Assembly: GCA_903890885.1 (NCBI GenBank)
Contig: CAITCX010000525.1
Span: forward strand, 1 to 14,172
Direction: 5' to 3'
Source: an uncultured Dehalococcoidia bacterium
Lineage (GTDB): Bacteria; Chloroflexota; Dehalococcoidia; Dehalococcoidales; UBA3254
DNA length: 14,172 nt
Positions 12,864 to 14,172 of this stretch are shown here, one piece after another (the first letter of the stretch is position 1; each line of letters starts with the position of its first letter). Under the pieces are notes generated by a model, which made no database searches, was not told the origin of the DNA, and saw nothing but the letters and a program-made list of their open reading frames with translations. Both the position numbers and the translations under genes were made by a program.

Positions 12864-14172
12864 AGCAATTTTTGGACAGATTGATCTGCTTTGCCAACAA
12901 TCGACAGGGTTTTACCCTGATTGAAATGCTGGTCTCTATTGGCATAGTCGCAATTATCTCGGTGACCATGTCAACGGGTATTTTCCAATTGATGAATATC
13001 AGCACAACTAACATCGATACCGAATCAGCCATACGCAGCCTGGATATTGCTGGCAACTGGTTTGTGCGGGATTTCCAGTCGGCCGATGCCGATGCCCTGC
13101 CTGAAAGCGTTTATCTTGATAATAAAACGAGTGGCGACAATATTACATTATTACAATCAGTGGCCTCATCCAATGACACTACCGTTATCTATACAATATC
13201 TGCCGACGGAAAACTATTACGAAAAGTAAACAGCAATGCCCCTTCGCTGATTGCTTCCGATATCTCTTCAATTAATTATGAAACAGGGTCTAACACTGCC
13301 ACCAATAAAGTCACAATTACCTCAACTGTCGGACAGGATTCGGTAACAAGGAGTTTTAACGTACTGGCGCGCATAGCGAAACTGGGGTTGGCCGTCATTA
13401 ACACATCGCTGCCTGACGGAACTGTTGGAAACTCTTATACACAAGTCCTTCAAGCTGGAGGTGGCACTGCGCCCTATACCTGGACATATTCTTTGGGTTC
13501 ATTGCCTGACGGATTATCCCTTGACGCGGTTACAGGGATTATCTCAGGAACGCCAACTTCAGCCGATACTTTCAATTTTACAGTTCAAGCTCAGGATCAT
13601 ACTGGAGCGACAACCACCAGGCGCCTGACAATTACGATTAATTCAGCCAGTAATTTTATTGTATCCGGGTATCCGGCGACAACAGCCGGAACATCTCACA
13701 ACTTCACTGTCACTGCCAAAAATGGTTCCAGCACGGCAACAGGCTATACCGGAACTGTACATTTTACCAGCAGCGACATCCAGGCGGTGCTGCCGGGCAA
13801 CTACACTTTCACAAGCAGCGACCATGGGACCAAAACATTTAGCGCCACTTTAAATACTGCGGGGACGCAGTCAATCACAGCTACCGACACCAATTCTATT
13901 ACAGGAACTCAAAGCGGGATTGAAGTCACGGCTGGAGCAGCCAGCAAGTTGGCCTTCGTGCAACAACCCAGCAATACCTTGGCGGCGGCGTCAATTAGTC
14001 CTGCGGTTACGGTGGCAGTCCAGGATGCCAGCGGCAATACCGTGACCACTTCCAGCGCGTCAATAACCGTGGCTATCAGTACCAATCCATCCAGCGGCAC
14101 ATTATCTGGTACCAAAACGATCAATGCGGCCAATGGTATGGCTACTTTCAACAACCTCAGTATAGATAAAGC
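12860..14172 (+). CDS. Large PilW/PulJ-like prepilin with Ig-like adhesin domains, C-terminus beyond window
   Basis: The frame is open from ATG 12860 to the window end (437 codons, no stop). Leader residues 1-17 end NNRQG; cleavage before Phe18 gives FTLIEMLVSIGIVAIIS with Glu at +5. Residues about 18-180 resemble a minor pilin of PilW/PulJ type ('AIRSLDIAGNWFVRDFQSADA', 'IYTISADGKLLRKV', 'VLARIA'). From 184 to about 260 comes a putative Ig (He_PIG) domain: LPDGTVGNSY, 'GGTAPYTWTYSLGSLPDGLSL', 'GIISGTPTSADTFNF'. A second beta domain (262-357) has 'GYTGTVHFTSSD' and 'GTKTFSATLNTAGTQSITATD'. A third starts near 358 ('KLAFVQQPSNT', 'GTLSGTKTINAANGMATFNNLSI') and is cut. The pilin-anchored array suggests a pilus-displayed adhesin. 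It is coupled to the PilV-like gene by the ATGA overlap. Confidence 0.9.
   Translation, partial: MKQFLDRLICFANNRQGFTLIEMLVSIGIVAIISVTMSTGIFQLMNISTTNIDTESAIRSLDIAGNWFVRDFQSADADALPESVYLDNKTSGDNITLLQSVASSNDTTVIYTISADGKLLRKVNSNAPSLIASDISSINYETGSNTATNKVTITSTVGQDSVTRSFNVLARIAKLGLAVINTSLPDGTVGNSYTQVLQAGGGTAPYTWTYSLGSLPDGLSLDAVTGIISGTPTSADTFNFTVQAQDHTGATTTRRLTITINSASNFIVSGYPATTAGTSHNFTVTAKNGSSTATGYTGTVHFTSSDIQAVLPGNYTFTSSDHGTKTFSATLNTAGTQSITATDTNSITGTQSGIEVTAGAASKLAFVQQPSNTLAAASISPAVTVAVQDASGNTVTTSSASITVAISTNPSSGTLSGTKTINAANGMATFNNLSIDK

Overview
The window looks like a bacterial chromosome segment of moderately high GC with AT-rich intergenic gaps. The gene content is a dense type IV pilus (T4P) cluster with no secretin (PilQ) or PilP next to PilM/N/O, a single extracytoplasmic lipoprotein, and Ig-repeat surface domains. 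This is compatible with a monoderm-like phylum such as Chloroflexota (Dehalococcoidia-type). That placement is inferred from gene content and style, not from a marker gene.

Left part (1-3338): a minus-strand diacylglycerol-kinase-type lipid kinase is cut by the window start. It is divergent from a plus-strand operon made of a MarR-family regulator, a DrrA-type ABC ATPase and an ABC-2 (DrrB-type) permease. The three operon genes overlap one another (11 nt and 1 nt). The divergent spacer holds promoter-like elements for both directions and a cluster of inverted repeats over the marR start, which suggests autoregulation of a drug or lipid efflux operon.

Middle (3339-4773): a lipoprotein cyclophilin-type peptidyl-prolyl isomerase is followed by a pair of mutually exclusive hairpins and a 146-residue three-TM membrane protein of unknown family.

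Right part (4774-14172): T4P genes, all on the plus strand, in the order major pilin, PilB extension ATPase with a tandem MshEN c-di-GMP-binding motif, PilC platform, PilO-like protein, a natural PilM-PilN fusion, PilT retraction ATPase, a PilV-like minor prepilin and a PilW/PulJ-like prepilin. The last one continues into a stack of Ig-like domains and runs off the window end. Together they encode an extendable and retractable pilus. PilB and PilT power PilC, PilMN and PilO form the inner alignment complex, and the last prepilin looks like a pilus-borne adhesin. Two gaps of almost identical length (146 and 145 nt) in this cluster carry the same AT-rich repeat family in opposite orientation.

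The most notable points are the PilM-PilN fusion that keeps the PilM-docking FNLL peptide, the prepilin-adhesin fusion, the MshEN motif in PilB, the inverted repeat family and the marR operator cluster. The lipid kinase and the last prepilin are open at the window edges.
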